Assembly: GCF_003597395.2 (NCBI RefSeq)
Contig: NC_133771.1
Span: 58,696,353-58,760,352, forward strand
Source: Chelonoidis abingdonii
Lineage: Eukaryota; Chordata; Testudines; Testudinidae
Direction: 5' to 3'
DNA: 64,000 nucleotides
Made by a program: the position numbers and the translations under genes. The notes below the pieces were generated by a model. The model did no database searches, was not told the DNA's origin, and was given only the letters and a program-made list of their open reading frames with translations. Shown here in pieces: positions 12,240 to 23,598 of the stretch (positions within the stretch are counted from its first letter, which is position 1; the number at the start of each line of letters is the position of its first letter).

Positions 12240-13655
12240 CACATCTTTCCTCACACTCCTCCTATCTGGTGCATTTTTAAAAATTTTATTAGACCTTTTT
12301 TATTTTATTATTTTTATGAGTCAGTTGCCTTGAGGAGCCTTCCTAGATTTAGGGCTATAATATTGTTTTACATTAGGTTACTTTAACAAGAGAGAGAATA
12401 GCCTAAAAGTATTTGCAATATAAGTTTGAATAATGACACAGCATATTCTGACTTGGTGTATCCCTATTTGAATATATCTGTAAATGGGAAGCAATAAAAT
12501 AAACTGTAAAAAAATAAACCCTGTAAGAATACTTTGTCACTTGGAAAATTTTGCTCATTTACTTTCTTCTAGCCTGTTGAAGGTTCAATTGAACGATAAT
12601 ATTTTTTTTATCAATGAGGCATTATGAAAAAATACTAGATCCATATGGAGGGACAGGGCTTGACTCCATGTTCTGTTGTTCCTCTTCTTTTGACTTATTT
12701 TACATTTTGAAAAAATCCTTTACTGAAACTTTTGGTGTCTATTTTAGCTCACAAGTTTTCATATTTTGGCTGCTGAGTTACATGACTAGTAGGAAAGAAA
12801 GAACTGATGAAATGGATGTTTTTCACAGCAAGCTCAAGTGCCATCTGACCTAGAATGGTTCTCCTGTCTTGTCAGGATCTACATAGGAAGGCTTCCCACT
12901 CCCCAGGCACTTAAGAGTCCTAACTGAAAATATACACAAGAAAACCAACAGACTTTAGTGACTATGACCTTTCTGCATGGCAAAGTTGAAAGGTTATTAG
13001 CAAAACACAATTTAGAAGAGAGTTAAGGGGAGGAAAACATTGAAGATTGTGAAGGAAAAAGCTGAAGTTTCTAGGCCCTGATTCATCAAAGCATGTACTT
13101 AACGATAGGAATGTCAGTAGGGCCACTGATTTCAATTGGACTTCCTGTGTACTGAAAAGCATGTGCTTAACTACTTTGCTCAATCAGTGTTTTTCTGAAG
13201 ACAGTGATATTTTCAAGCATACCAAGAATTTTATCAATAACATTCTGAAACAAAGGTTTTTGAACAAGCAGTGAAGTTGAAAAAACTGAAAATGCTGAAG
13301 GCCTCAGGTGACTGGGAGAGGTGTGATGTTTTATGGAACAGGTAGTATCTCATTTGGTCATAATCAGTTTAAAAGAGAACATTTTTTCAGTATAAAATTA
13401 GGTCATCAGAGGTGATTAACAAAGTCAGAAGCAGGGGAGAGCTTTGAGGCACAATAATTGTTATTGTCTGTCTTCTGAGCCATCTGATCAATCCCTTAAG
13501 ACAATCAAGTCCAAAAATGACATCCTTATGGTACTGTAGATCATGAGATTTAATTTTTCTGGACATCCCAAGACAAGGAGGAAAAAGCTGAATGTGTTTA
13601 AACAACATTTCCCTGCAAAGGAATTGAAGAATGTGTTGTCATCTCCCTTGTAACA
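12240..13655. other. no gene recognised; one small fold-back repeat
   Basis: Mostly unique AT-rich sequence. Positions 13075-13190 form an imperfect palindrome ('gattcatcaaagcatgtact' against 'gcatgtgcttaactactttg'), a miniature inverted-repeat element common in this window. Confidence 0.4.
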
Positions 13656-13659
13656 CTCC

Positions 13660-13960
13660 ATGGCTATGACTACATTTGGAGCTGGAGGTGTGATTCCCAG
13701 CTCGAGGAGACATACTTGTGCTAGCTCTGATGGAGCTCCTGCACTAAAAATAGTAGTGTAGACTCAGTAACACAGGCAGTGGCATGGGCTAGCTGCCCTG
13801 AGTACATGTCCAGGGAGTCTAACCAGATTTGTACTCACAGTGGCTAGCTCGCCACTGCTTGTCCTTCTGCAACTATACTACTATTTTTAGCACACTAGCT
13901 CAATGAAAGCTAGGGCAAGTCTACTTGAACTGGAAGTCACATCCCCAGCTTCAAGTGTAT
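13660..13960. mobile_element. fold-back MITE
   Basis: The two halves are inverted relatives. The left half carries 'gagctcctgcactaaaaata' near the centre, and the right half carries 'ctatttttagcacactagct'. The outer parts ('gctggaggtgtgattcccag' and 'ggaagtcacatccccagctt') also pair. Same family as 34500-34785, 54140-54390 and 63430-63745. Confidence 0.75.
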
Positions 13961-13969
13961 TCAATACAA

Positions 13970-15105
13970 TATTCAATATGAGATGATATTTTATATTTTG
14001 ACATGTAATGTCTGCTCAGTAGTTAATTTATTAAATTGAGACTGAATTCTTCAAACACTCACGGGCATGGATAACTTTATATTCCTGTGTAAACTTACTC
14101 AGGTGTGCAAGTGTTTTCAGGAGCAGACCCCCAAATGAATAATTTCTGGTTAAGGACTTGGGATCAAATAATTTGGATACAAGATCTTTCCTCATCTCTT
14201 TTCTTTTTATGAATGAGGCTGTGTTAAGGATGTTCACTTACATGTGGGTTTCCTATGAATGCTGATACAAATTTTGCAAGAAGATCAGTTTGTTGCACTA
14301 ATAGCATGACTTTTTCAGTTCTCTCTTTTGAACTACACTCTACCGAGTTACACTTACTATTTGAGTTTGAGATATTACTATAAGAAGAAGTAGATTGTTT
14401 TAATACCAACCATGCAGTCAGGCATTAAACTAAAGGAGGCCTGGGAAGCTCCCTCGTCTTGCTCTCTTTCTGGATTGTAGGAGCCTTGCTTTCATAGAAC
14501 TCTCTCTCTTCTCTAGCTGGTGAAGTGAGGTTTCAACAGGCAGAGGAATCTAAAGTGGAAATTGCAGATGGTGCTGATGCCTGGCCTTCCCAGCTTTCCC
14601 CCCAGTGGGTGGACAACTTCGTCACCTAACAGGGGAAGAAAAGATGTCTCAGCTGAGGGTCCTCTCAACAAAAATCTGCTTTCCCCTCCCTCTTCCAGGA
14701 TGAGGAAGAGAATCCCCATCACCCACCAACCTTCACTCTTCCAGCTCCCTTTCCTCCCTGGGAATGTGGAGGGTGAGGAGAGAGGAAGACAAATAAATAT
14801 ATAACACAGAGTTTTGCATAACATTTCTTTCTTGAAATGCATTTTAAATCTTCTAAGATGCAGGGAAATTACTTTCAGCATTTCAAAATTTCCACACCCT
14901 GCTCCGAATCCTCCATATTTTATTTGCTTTTACATCAGTACGGATACTTATCTTAGGCAAATCCTCCATTCTGGTGGAAATTGGAGTGGGGGACAAAAGA
15001 GATGTGTCTCTAGCCAGATCCATGTTTTGCACAAGTTCTGATTTTCTCCTATCTCAAGAAATTAGCTAATTTTAGATAGTCTTATTTTGTCCTCATCTAT
15101 ATCAC
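13970..15105. other. no gene recognised
   Basis: A 122-codon minus frame (14513-14881) overlaps an 80-codon plus frame. Neither resembles a known family, and the sequence is locally purine or pyrimidine biased. Treated as chance. Confidence 0.4.
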
Positions 15106-15109
15106 CCCA

Positions 15110-16415
15110 GTCACAGATTATTGAGTCAGAAAAGAGTCCTATGATAACCTAATATGACCTCCCATATAATACAGGCCATTGGACTTCCTTGAATTCATTC
15201 TTTGATTGATTTTAAAATTACAAGTGATGGACCTTGGTAAATTGTTCCGATGATTAATTACCCTCACTGTTAAAAACTGGCACCTTATTTCCAGACTGAA
15301 TTTGTCTAACTTCAACTTCCAATCATTGGATTTTGTTGGCTAAAATAAGGAGCTCATTACAAATTTTTGTTCACCATGTGGGTATTTACAGACTATGATC
15401 AAGTCACCCCTTAACCTTCTTATAGTTAAGTTAAACAGATTAAGCTCTTTAAGTCTCTTACAGGGCATAATTTCCAGACCTTTAATTATTCTCATGGCTT
15501 TTCTCTTAACCCTCTCACAACATCCTTCTTGAACTGTGGACACCAGAACTAGACACAATATTTTAGTAGTGGTTGCACCAATGTGAAATATGATAACAAC
15601 ATACTAAAATAATAAACCTCCCTACTCTTACTTGATATTCCCCTCTTTATACATTCAAGGATTACATTAGTCCTTTTGACCACAGCATTATACTGGCAGC
15701 TCATGTCCAGCCGATTATTGGCCATGACACCAAGTCTTTTCAGAGTTACTGTTTCCCAGGATAGAATTTCTCTTCCTGTAAATATGGCCTATATTCTTTG
15801 TTCCTATATGTATAACTTTATGTTTGGCTGAATCAAAACACATAGTGTTTGCTTCTGCCCAGCTTATCAAGTGATTCACTGTAGTGACTACTCGGTAGCT
15901 GTGACCAGTCCTCTTTGTTACTTACCACTCCTCACGTATTTGTCTCATCTGCAAACCTTATCAGTTATGATTATATGTTTTCTTCCAGGTCATTGATAAA
16001 AATATTATTTAATGTGGGACCTAGAACAGAACGCACTAGAAATACACCTGTTCAATGATGATTCACCAGTTACAATTATACTGAGAGATATCAGTTAGCC
16101 AGTTTTAAAATCAATTTAATCTTTGTTGATTTCATATTGTTCTATTTTTTTAAATCAAAATGTCATGTGGAACCAAGTCAAATCATTTGCCTTACTGAAG
16201 TCTATTACATCAACATTATTATCTTTATCAACCAAACATGTGATCTCATTAAATATATATCCAGTTATCAAACTAGTTTGACAGGATCTATTTTACATAA
16301 ACTCATTTATATTGGCATTAATTATATTAACATTGAATTCTTTATTAATTGAGTCCCATATCAGCTGTTTCATTATTTTGCCATCGATCAATCAGACTAA
16401 CAGGTGTACAATTAT
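15110..16415 (-). mobile_element. CR1 LINE fragment, antisense
   Basis: On the minus strand this is CR1 reverse transcriptase through the 3' end. It is recognisable by blocks such as 'gtttgacaggatctatttta' (the complement of the QTN-type RT motif region) and 'caggtcattgataaaaatat' (the complement of the FINDLE region). It is frame-shifted throughout. An LTR abuts its 5' edge at about 16416. Confidence 0.9.
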
Positions 16416-16453
16416 TGTGTGTCAGACTATGCCCCTGCACTCACACCCTGCAC

Positions 16454-16667
16454 CAGGGATCGGCAACCTTTGGCACGCAGCCCACCAGGCCAATGGGGGC
16501 GGTGGAAAGTGGTGGCCAGCACATCCCTAGGCCTGTGCTGCTTCCCGCAGCCCCCATTGGCCTGGAGTGGTGAACCGCAGCCTGTGGGAGCTGCGATCGG
16601 CCGAACCTGTGGATGCGGCAGGTAAACAAACCAGTCGGGGCCACATGCTAAAAGTTGCCAATCCCTG
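16454..16667. mobile_element. hAT MITE
   Basis: Ends CAGGGATCGGCAACCTTT and AAAGTTGCCAATCCCTG are inverted repeats. Flanks ccctgcac and ctctacac fit a decayed 8-bp duplication (6 of 8). Contains 'gccaatgggggc' and its complement internally. Related ends occur at 49200-49513. Confidence 0.8.
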
Positions 16668-17268
16668 CTCTACACACTGTTATAATAATCTTTGTACAAT
16701 GTATGCCATATAAGGTATCATTTGAAAACTCATAATTTGCTGGTCAATATTGTCCTGATAAATATGTATGGTAACATTGTATGTGAAGTTATAAGATTCC
16801 CCTATATGATGTTATTAACACATGTACCAAACCCTACAGCCCTGCCCAGGCAGAAGTCGGCAAATAGGTCTGTCCTAAACAAAGGAATGTGTGCTTGCCT
16901 TAATTTGCATTTAAGCAATAAACAGAGTCATGAAGAAGGAAGGGAAACCAAAGGAAGCTCAAACAGGTGGGGAAAAAACCAGCAGGGAACTCTTTGTCTC
17001 CTGGTTCTAGTTCTTAGCTGGAAATATTTTTCAAGAGGGGGACTGAAACAATAAAAATGAGAAGCAAACACCCCAAGACTTACCTCTCTTTCTTTCTGTC
17101 CTTAGCATTCTCTGTACCTGAGAAGACAAAGAAAACAGCCATTGGACTCTTGGGGAGGGGTCCTGACTTATAGAGGTTAGTCAGTAATCTTGCTGGAAGC
17201 ATGTGGTAAGAAATTTTGCTTGAATCTATAGTTGGTTAAGGTAAGCACTAGAAAGCATTTTATCTTTA

Positions 17269-17630
17269 CAGTAGAACCTCAGAGTTACGAACACCTTGGC
17301 AATGGAGGTTGTTCGTAACTCTGAATAAAACATTATTCTTTCAGAAGTTTACAACTGAACATTGACTTAATACAGCTTTGAAACCTTAGCGTGCAGAAGA
17401 AAAGTGCTGCTTTTAACCATCTTAATTTAAGGAAACTGTTTCTGTGCTTGTTTCATTTACCTTGTCAATTTTTTTTTAAAACTTTCCCTTTATTTTCAGT
17501 AGTTTATATTTAATACAGTACTGTACTCTATTTGCTTTCTTTTTTGTCTCTGCTGCTGCCTGATTGCATACTTCCAGTTCCAAATAAGGTGTGTGGTTGA
17601 CTGGACAGTTCATAACTCTGAGGTTTACTG
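17269..17630. mobile_element. Tigger/pogo-like MITE, TA target site
   Basis: Left end CAGTAGAACCTCAGAGTTAC and right end, complemented, CAGTAAACCTCAGAGTTATG form an about 23-bp inverted repeat with one indel and one mismatch. TA flanks both ends (17267-17268 and 17631-17632). The related LTR at 45969-46949 has the uninterrupted site 'tatctttatttttgtaac' at the same place. No transposase is present. Confidence 0.85.
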
Positions 17631-17884
17631 TATTTTTCTTGTAACCATTTCTGACTTTTACGTCTCATTACTTGTACTCACTTAAACTCTATCTCTTTGT
17701 AGTTAAGAAACTTGTTTTAGTTAATCCAGTGTGTTTAAGTATCTGGGTAACTTGATGACAGTTAGCAGCTATAACATGAATTGTGGAAAGAATCCCATAC
17801 TATAGAACCAAACAATTTCCATAGAAGAAACAATAATAAAAAGAAGCTTATAGCTGAGGAAGAACAGATTTGGACAATCTAGTA

Positions 17885-18632
17885 ATTATTGTATGAAGCG
17901 GAGTGCCCCAAGGGTCGGTTCTGGGGTTGGTTTTGTTCAGTATCTTCATTAATGATCTGGAGGATGGCGTGGACTGCACCCTCAACAAGTTTGCAGATGA
18001 CACTAAACTGGGAGGAATAGTAGATATGCTAGAGGGTAGGGATAGCATGCAGAGGGACCTAAACAAATTAGAGGATTGGGCCAAAATAAATCTGATGAGG
18101 TTCAACAAGGACAAGTGCAGAATCCTGCACTTAGGAGGAAGACTTCTATGCACTGCTACAGACTAGGGACCAAATGGCTAGGCAGCAGTTCTGCAGAAAA
18201 GGACCTAGGGGTTACAGTGGACAAGAAGCTGGATATAAGTCAACAGTGTTCCCTTGTTGCCAAGAAGGCTAATGGCATTTTGGGCTGTATAAGCAGGGGC
18301 ACTGCCAGCAGATCGAGGGATATGATAATTCCCCTCTATTCGACATTGTGAGCCCTCATCTGGAGTACTGTGTCCAGTTTTGAGCCCCACACTTCTTGAA
18401 GGATGTGGAAAAAATTGGAAAGAGTCCAGCGGAGGGCAACAAAAATGATAGGGGGCTGAAGCACATGACTTATGAGGAGAGACTGAGAGAACTGGGATGG
18501 CTTAGTCTGCAGAAGAGAAGAATGAGGAGGGATTGATAGCTGAAAGGGGGTTCAAAAGAGGATGGTCTAGACTGTTCTCAGTGGTAGCAGATGACAGAAC
18601 AAGGAGTAATGGTCTCAATTTGTAGTGGGGAG
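17885..18632 (+). mobile_element. CR1 LINE, reverse transcriptase part
   Basis: A plus-strand frame at 17903-18166 carries the CR1 reverse transcriptase motifs [17 protein letters not shown] and FADDTKLGG, the catalytic YADD-type box. It continues with [12 protein letters not shown]. Downstream the frame breaks. The element continues after the nested LTR at 19480-19712. Confidence 0.92.
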
Positions 18633-19479
18633 TGTCATAAAGCATAAGTCCCAATTCTGAACCTTAGCGTCCAAAATGTGGGTGCCTGCATGAAACCTCC
18701 AAGCTTAATTACCAGCTTAGATCTGATAGCGCTGCACCAGCCAGGATTCCAGTGTCTGGCTCACTTGGTCTCCCCAATACCTCCCTGGAGGACCCCAAGA
18801 CTCAGATGCCCTGAGTCTCACCATAAGGGAAATACCCCTCCCTGATGACCCTGGAAATCACCCTGTTTTCAATTCCTTGAAACGCAAACCAGAGAGATCA
18901 GGTTTCTCTACCCTCATTCAGAGTCCCTGAAATGCAAGCTTTGTAACTCTAACACAAAGAGATTTTCTCTTCGCCCTCTGTCTTCTCTCTCCCATCAATC
19001 CCTGGTGAGCTGCAGACTCAATCCCTTGAACCCCAACTAGAAAAAAAAACCAACGAGTCTTAAAAAGAAAGCTTATATAAAAAAAGAAAGAAAAAGACAT
19101 AAAATGGTCTCTGTATCAAGGTCACAATATACAGGGTTATTGGCTTAAAAGAAAAAATGAATAAACATTCAAAAAGAAAACATTTAAAACATTCACAGCC
19201 AACTACACACACGTAAATACAAAAACAATATTAAGCCCTATTGTCTTTTACTTGTACTTCACAACTTGGAAACAGAAGATTAGAAAGCCTGGGATAGAGT
19301 GATCCCTCAGAGACTAGAGAGCAACAGAGACGAGACAAAGAACAACACACAACAAACTTCCCCTCTTTGAGATTTGAAAAATCGTGTTTCCTGATTGGTC
19401 CTCTGGTCAGGTGTTTGGTTCCCTTTGTTAACCCTTTACAGGTAAAAGAAACATTAACCCTAGCTATCTGTTTATGACA
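18633..19479 (-). mobile_element. solo LTR inserted in CR1
   Basis: The plus strand starts TGTCATAAAG and ends TTTATGACA, so the LTR runs on the minus strand. It closely resembles 56537-57372 in its first about 100 bp (CATAAACAGATAG, 'cctgtaaagggttaac', 'cacctgaccagaggaccaat') and in its 3' end ('ttttggacgctaaggt'). Flanks gggag and ggaag fit a 5-bp duplication with one mismatch. Internal coding sequence has been lost, presumably by LTR-LTR recombination. Confidence 0.88.
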
Positions 19480-19712
19480 GGAAGGTAGGTTGGATATTAG
19501 GAAAAAAACTTTTTCGCTAGGAGGGTGTTGATGCACTGGAATGGGTTACCTAGAAAGGTGGTGGAATCTCCTTCCTTAGAGGTTTTTAAGGTCAGGCTTG
19601 ACATAGCCCTGGCTGGATGATTTAGTTGGGGATTGGTCCTGCTTTGAGCACGAGGTTGGACTAGATGACCTCCTGAGGTCCCTTCCAACCCTGATATTCT
19701 ATGATTCTACTG
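19480..19712 (+). mobile_element. CR1 LINE, 3' end
   Basis: Continues the 17885-18632 copy. It contains 'ggttggactagatgacctcc' and ends 'attctatgattct', the typical CR1 terminus with its short direct repeats. Confidence 0.93.
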
Positions 19713-19734
19713 GAATAAATTGTCTTTTTATTCA

Positions 19735-21140
19735 TTTGCTTTTCTATGGTACATATTTCTATATTATCTGAGCACAAACCATAGGAATTTCACTAGTCTA
19801 TGCCATTAAAAATCATGAGATTTAAAAAAATAAACATGAGTTTATTTTTATTCGTCTTCTTTTAAGCCTATAGAGGACGTGTTTTCAAGCTTTACTATGC
19901 AAACATGAGGTCCGGAAATTTACTTTTATACAAAATGAATGCTCATACTGTCATGTAATCACACCTTAAAGTTGAGGCTTTAAGACAAACATCCAATGTC
20001 ACAAATCTCAATAAAATCATGAGCATTGGTATCACTGCCTTAGTACTGAAATATAATGAATTTATCTTCATCTTACCTTTTGTGGTAAGAAAGTATGACT
20101 GTTCTGTTTCACAGATGAGTAGCTGAGGCACAGAGACATTAAATGATTTGGTCAAGGACATGCAGGAAGTCTGTGGTAGGGCTAGAAAATCAAGTACATT
20201 TCCCCTGAATCCCTGCCCTGTGCCTTAACTGCATGACCATCCTCAGCACTGCCGACTCCAAATGTTCCAAAATCATGAGACTGGCTTAAAAATCATAAGA
20301 TTAAAATTAAATAAATGCATTTTGAGTTTTTTTAGTGCTTCAACCTTCAGGGTATGAGAGGTATGTATGTCACATTTTTTTATTTTCTCCTCTGAACTAT
20401 GAGGGCTAAATTTCTTTTTTTTTAAAAAAAAAAGGAAAGCAGAGATTTGCAAATACTCATGACTCCAGATGTTGGGCTTTAAGAAAAAACAATTATTGCA
20501 AGACTTAAATGACACAGTTTGGTTGCCATTTTCTTCAAGCTTGCTTTCCATTCTTGACTGAAGCATTTTTTTTGCTGCTGTTTCATGTGGTGGGCCTGAA
20601 CAATGAAGTGATAATGCATAGTTGGACAGCTGGAATAAGATGCTAGCACTGATGTGAGATCCTTGCCAAGATTCCTCACAGGATTCTCTCTGTTGAAAAG
20701 CCAACTAATTTCCACTTGCAGCCAGCTCTATTCATATATTCCTCTCAAAGTTAGTGACAATAAATATTATAAAATCACACAAATCCAGATGGCATGGGTT
20801 ATAGTTGCCAGCCATTCAACTAGTGAGTTCTCTCTCTTGTTCTGCAGCTTTGTGCACACATAAAAAGCTCTAGTCCTGTTGCAATTATTTTTAAGCCACC
20901 CTTTACCCATAGATATTTTCAAGTCTTGGTCTACAATAAGTGTAGGAGCATAGCAAATTGTTGGTAGTAAATCAAAAATTTGGCCACTGTACATGTTTTC
21001 AAATGGTGGCCTTAAACTCTCCTAAAATAAGAGCATCCCAATTTTTACATTTGAAGAGAGACTGTTTCAGGAATTCTACCTATATATGCTAAGTTGTTTA
21101 GATTAAAAAATTCCTGCTTAGCACTGTACAAGGGTTTGCT
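19735..21140. other. no gene recognised; MIR remnant
   Basis: Positions 20085-20245 look like an antisense MIR SINE ('gctgaggcacagagacatta', 'ggtcaagg'). A T-run next to an A-run at about 20411-20434 forms a short palindrome. A 143-codon minus frame at 20273-20704 has no family resemblance. Confidence 0.45.
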
Positions 21141-21149
21141 AGGACTCAT

Positions 21150-22179
21150 CCCCTCCAGGGTGGCGGGAAGCCACATCGGCTCACTACACACAAGTGGTCC
21201 CGGTGAATTAGTCCAGCTGTGGGGTCTTCCTCAGTAGCCCTTGCTGTAGCCGGCAGAAATATGGTTAGCCCGGCCCTGGCTCAGGGTGGGGCAACACCAC
21301 TAAGTCAGGAGCTCAGGCCCCCAGGCAGTAACAATAGTATTAAGCCCAGGCCCTAGGTCAGGGTGGGGCCACAAATGCTGAGTCAGGAACTCAGGCCCTC
21401 AGGCAGGGCTGAGCAATAAGTACAAGGGTATTAAGCTCAGGCCCTAGGTCAGGGTGGGTTAACAAACGCTGAGTCAGGGGCTCAGGCCCTCAGGCAGGGC
21501 TGAGCAGTAACCATAAGCTCCAGCCTCCTCAGGCCAGGGAGAGTGGGAGTCTGCCACCCAGGAGTTGGGTGGCAGGTGGGACACAGGCCCTCTAACTCCA
21601 CTGTGTCCCAGCCTGGGGCCCTAGTAGCAGCCGAAGATCTGCTGCTTAGTCAGTGGGGATCCTGGCTGCAACACACCGACATAGGCTCTGGTAGTGCTGC
21701 AGCCAGACTGGGGTCAGCTGCCCCTGGGCTACTTCCACACTCCACCTCAGGCCCTATCTGGGTCCTGGTGTTGGCCTCTGGGGGATCCAGGAACATGGGT
21801 TCTTTGGGTCAGGGGTTGATCAGCAGGCCCGGCAACTCCTCTGGATAACGGATGCAGGGTAGGTCCAGCAACTTCTCTGGACAGCAGGCGCAGGGTAGGT
21901 CTGACAACTCCTCCAGATAGCGGGCGCAGGGCAGGCCCAGCCAGTCTGGGTGGCCTCCCTGGGGAGGCGGGGGTTTCCCAGTCATGGGCTCCGCTAGGGA
22001 CATCTGCTCTCTCTGGCAGCTGGCCTCCTACTGACCTCTGCAGACCGGCCTTTATAGTTCCGGGTTGCCGCCTGACCCTCTGAGGGGCGGGCTCAGAGCT
22101 CCCTAGCTCCGCCCACTCCGGCATTCGGATAGGCTCTTCCCCCTCTGGGGCGGTAGGGAGCCACACCGCCGCACTACAG
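21150..22179 (-). mobile_element. unnamed 1-kb element with terminal direct repeats
   Basis: A 39-bp sequence at 21150-21188 (ccctccagggtggcgggaag...) returns in the same orientation at 22141-22179 with about nine differences. On the minus strand, a TATA-like ctataaag lies at 22050-22057, about 85 bp inside one end. The interior has three tandem units of about 78-90 bp (21271-21513) and three units of about 39 bp (21833-21945). A 146-codon minus frame spans part of it, but its product is only the repeats translated. It could be a non-autonomous LTR or tyrosine-recombinase-type element. I cannot assign it. Confidence 0.6.
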
Positions 22180-23598
22180 ATGGGCACTACATTAGCCTTT
22201 TTTCAGTCATCCAGGACCTTGCCCGATCGCCATGAGTTTTCAAAGATAATAGCCAGTAGCTCTGCAATCACATCCGTTAATTCCTTTAGCACCCTTGGAT
22301 GCAGCACCTCCGGCCCCATGGACTTGTGCTCGTCCAGCTTTTCTAAATAGTCCTGAACCACTTCTTTCTCCACAGAGGGCTGGTCACCTCCTCCCCATGC
22401 TGTGCTGCCCAGTGCAGTAGTCTGGGAGCTGACCTTTTTTTCGTTGAAGACAAGGCAAAAAAAACCATTGAGTACATTAGCTTTTTCACACCCCTCTAAT
22501 CACTAGGTTGCCTCCCTCATTCAGTAAGGGGCCCACCACTTTCCTTGACTTTCTTCTTGTTTGCTAACATACCTGGAAGAACCCTTCTTGTTACTCTTAA
22601 CATCTCTTACTAGCTGCAACTCCAAGTGTATTTGTGGCCTTCCTGATTTACTCCTGCAATGCCTTTAGCAATGATTTTTTATTACTCCTCACCCTGGTCA
22701 TTTGTGACCAATCTTCTACGTCTTGTAAGCTCTCTTTTTTGTGTTTAAGATCAGCAAGGATTCACTGTTAAGCCAAGCTGGTTACTTGCCATATTTTACT
22801 ATTCTTTCTACACATCGGGATGGTTTCTTCCTGCAACTTCTATAAGGATTCTTTAAAATACAGCTAGCTTCCTAGACTCCTTTCCCCCTCATGTTATCTC
22901 TCCAGGGATCCTGCCCGTCAGTTCCCTGAGGGAGTCAAAAAAAAGCCTGCTTTCTGATGGTCCAGGGTCCGTATTTTGCTGCTGCTCTCCTTTCTTCCTT
23001 GTGTCAGGATCCTGAACTTGACCATCTCATGGTCACTGCCTCCCAGGTTCCCATCCACTTTTGCTTCCCCTACTAATTCTTTCCTGTTTGTGAGCAGCAG
23101 GTCAAGAAGAGCTCTGTCCCTAGTTGGGTCCTCTTGCACTTGCACCAGGAAATTGTCCCCTACACTTTCCAAAATCTTTCTGGATTGTCTGTGTACCACT
23201 GTATTGCTCTCCCAGCAGATACCACGGTGATTGACGTCCCCCATGAGAACCAGGCCTGTGATCTAGTAACTTCTGTTAGTTGCTGTAAGAAAGCCTCATC
23301 CATCTCATAACCATGCTCTGGTGGTCTATAGCAGACTCCCACCATGACATCACCCTTGCTGCTCACACTTCTAAACTTAATCAGAAACTCTCAGGCTTTT
23401 CTACAGTTTCATACTGGAGCTCTGAGTAGTCATACTGCTCTCTCACATACAATGCAACTCCTTACCTTTTCTGCCCTGTTTGTCCTTCCTGAGCAGTCTA
23501 TATACATCTGCACAGTACTCCAGTCATGTGATTTATCCCACCAGGTCTTGGTTATTCCAATCACATCATAATTCCTCGACTGTGCCAGGACTTCCAGT
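22180..23598 (-). mobile_element. CR1 LINE copy A, endonuclease to RT
   Basis: On the minus strand the order is the endonuclease end (ITKTWWDKSHDW region, then GVCYRPPEHG, then [15 protein letters not shown] and GGSDHEMVKF), followed by a linker, then the RT start (VLHPRVLKELTDVIAELL and KKANVVPI). The copy ends abruptly at about 22180 next to the 1-kb element, so its 3' half is missing. Several stops and frameshifts. Confidence 0.9.

Larger units (their letters stand above)
16416..17880 (+). mobile_element. LTR copy, damaged, with two later insertions
   Basis: Aligns block by block with the complete LTR at 45969-46949. Shared blocks are 'cacaccctgcac', 'tttgtacaatgtatg', 'tttaatttgcatttaa', 'agaaattttgctt' and 'aatccagtgtgtttaag'. 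The 3' part diverges after about 17760. A hAT MITE (16454-16667) and a Tigger-like MITE (17269-17630) lie inside it, so the LTR is older than both. Confidence 0.75.

Noticed and set aside
21747..22187. 146-codon minus-strand frame with repeated PLSREVAGP-like units
   Set aside because: It is a translation of a 39-bp tandem array in an unnamed repeat element. There is no independent coding support.
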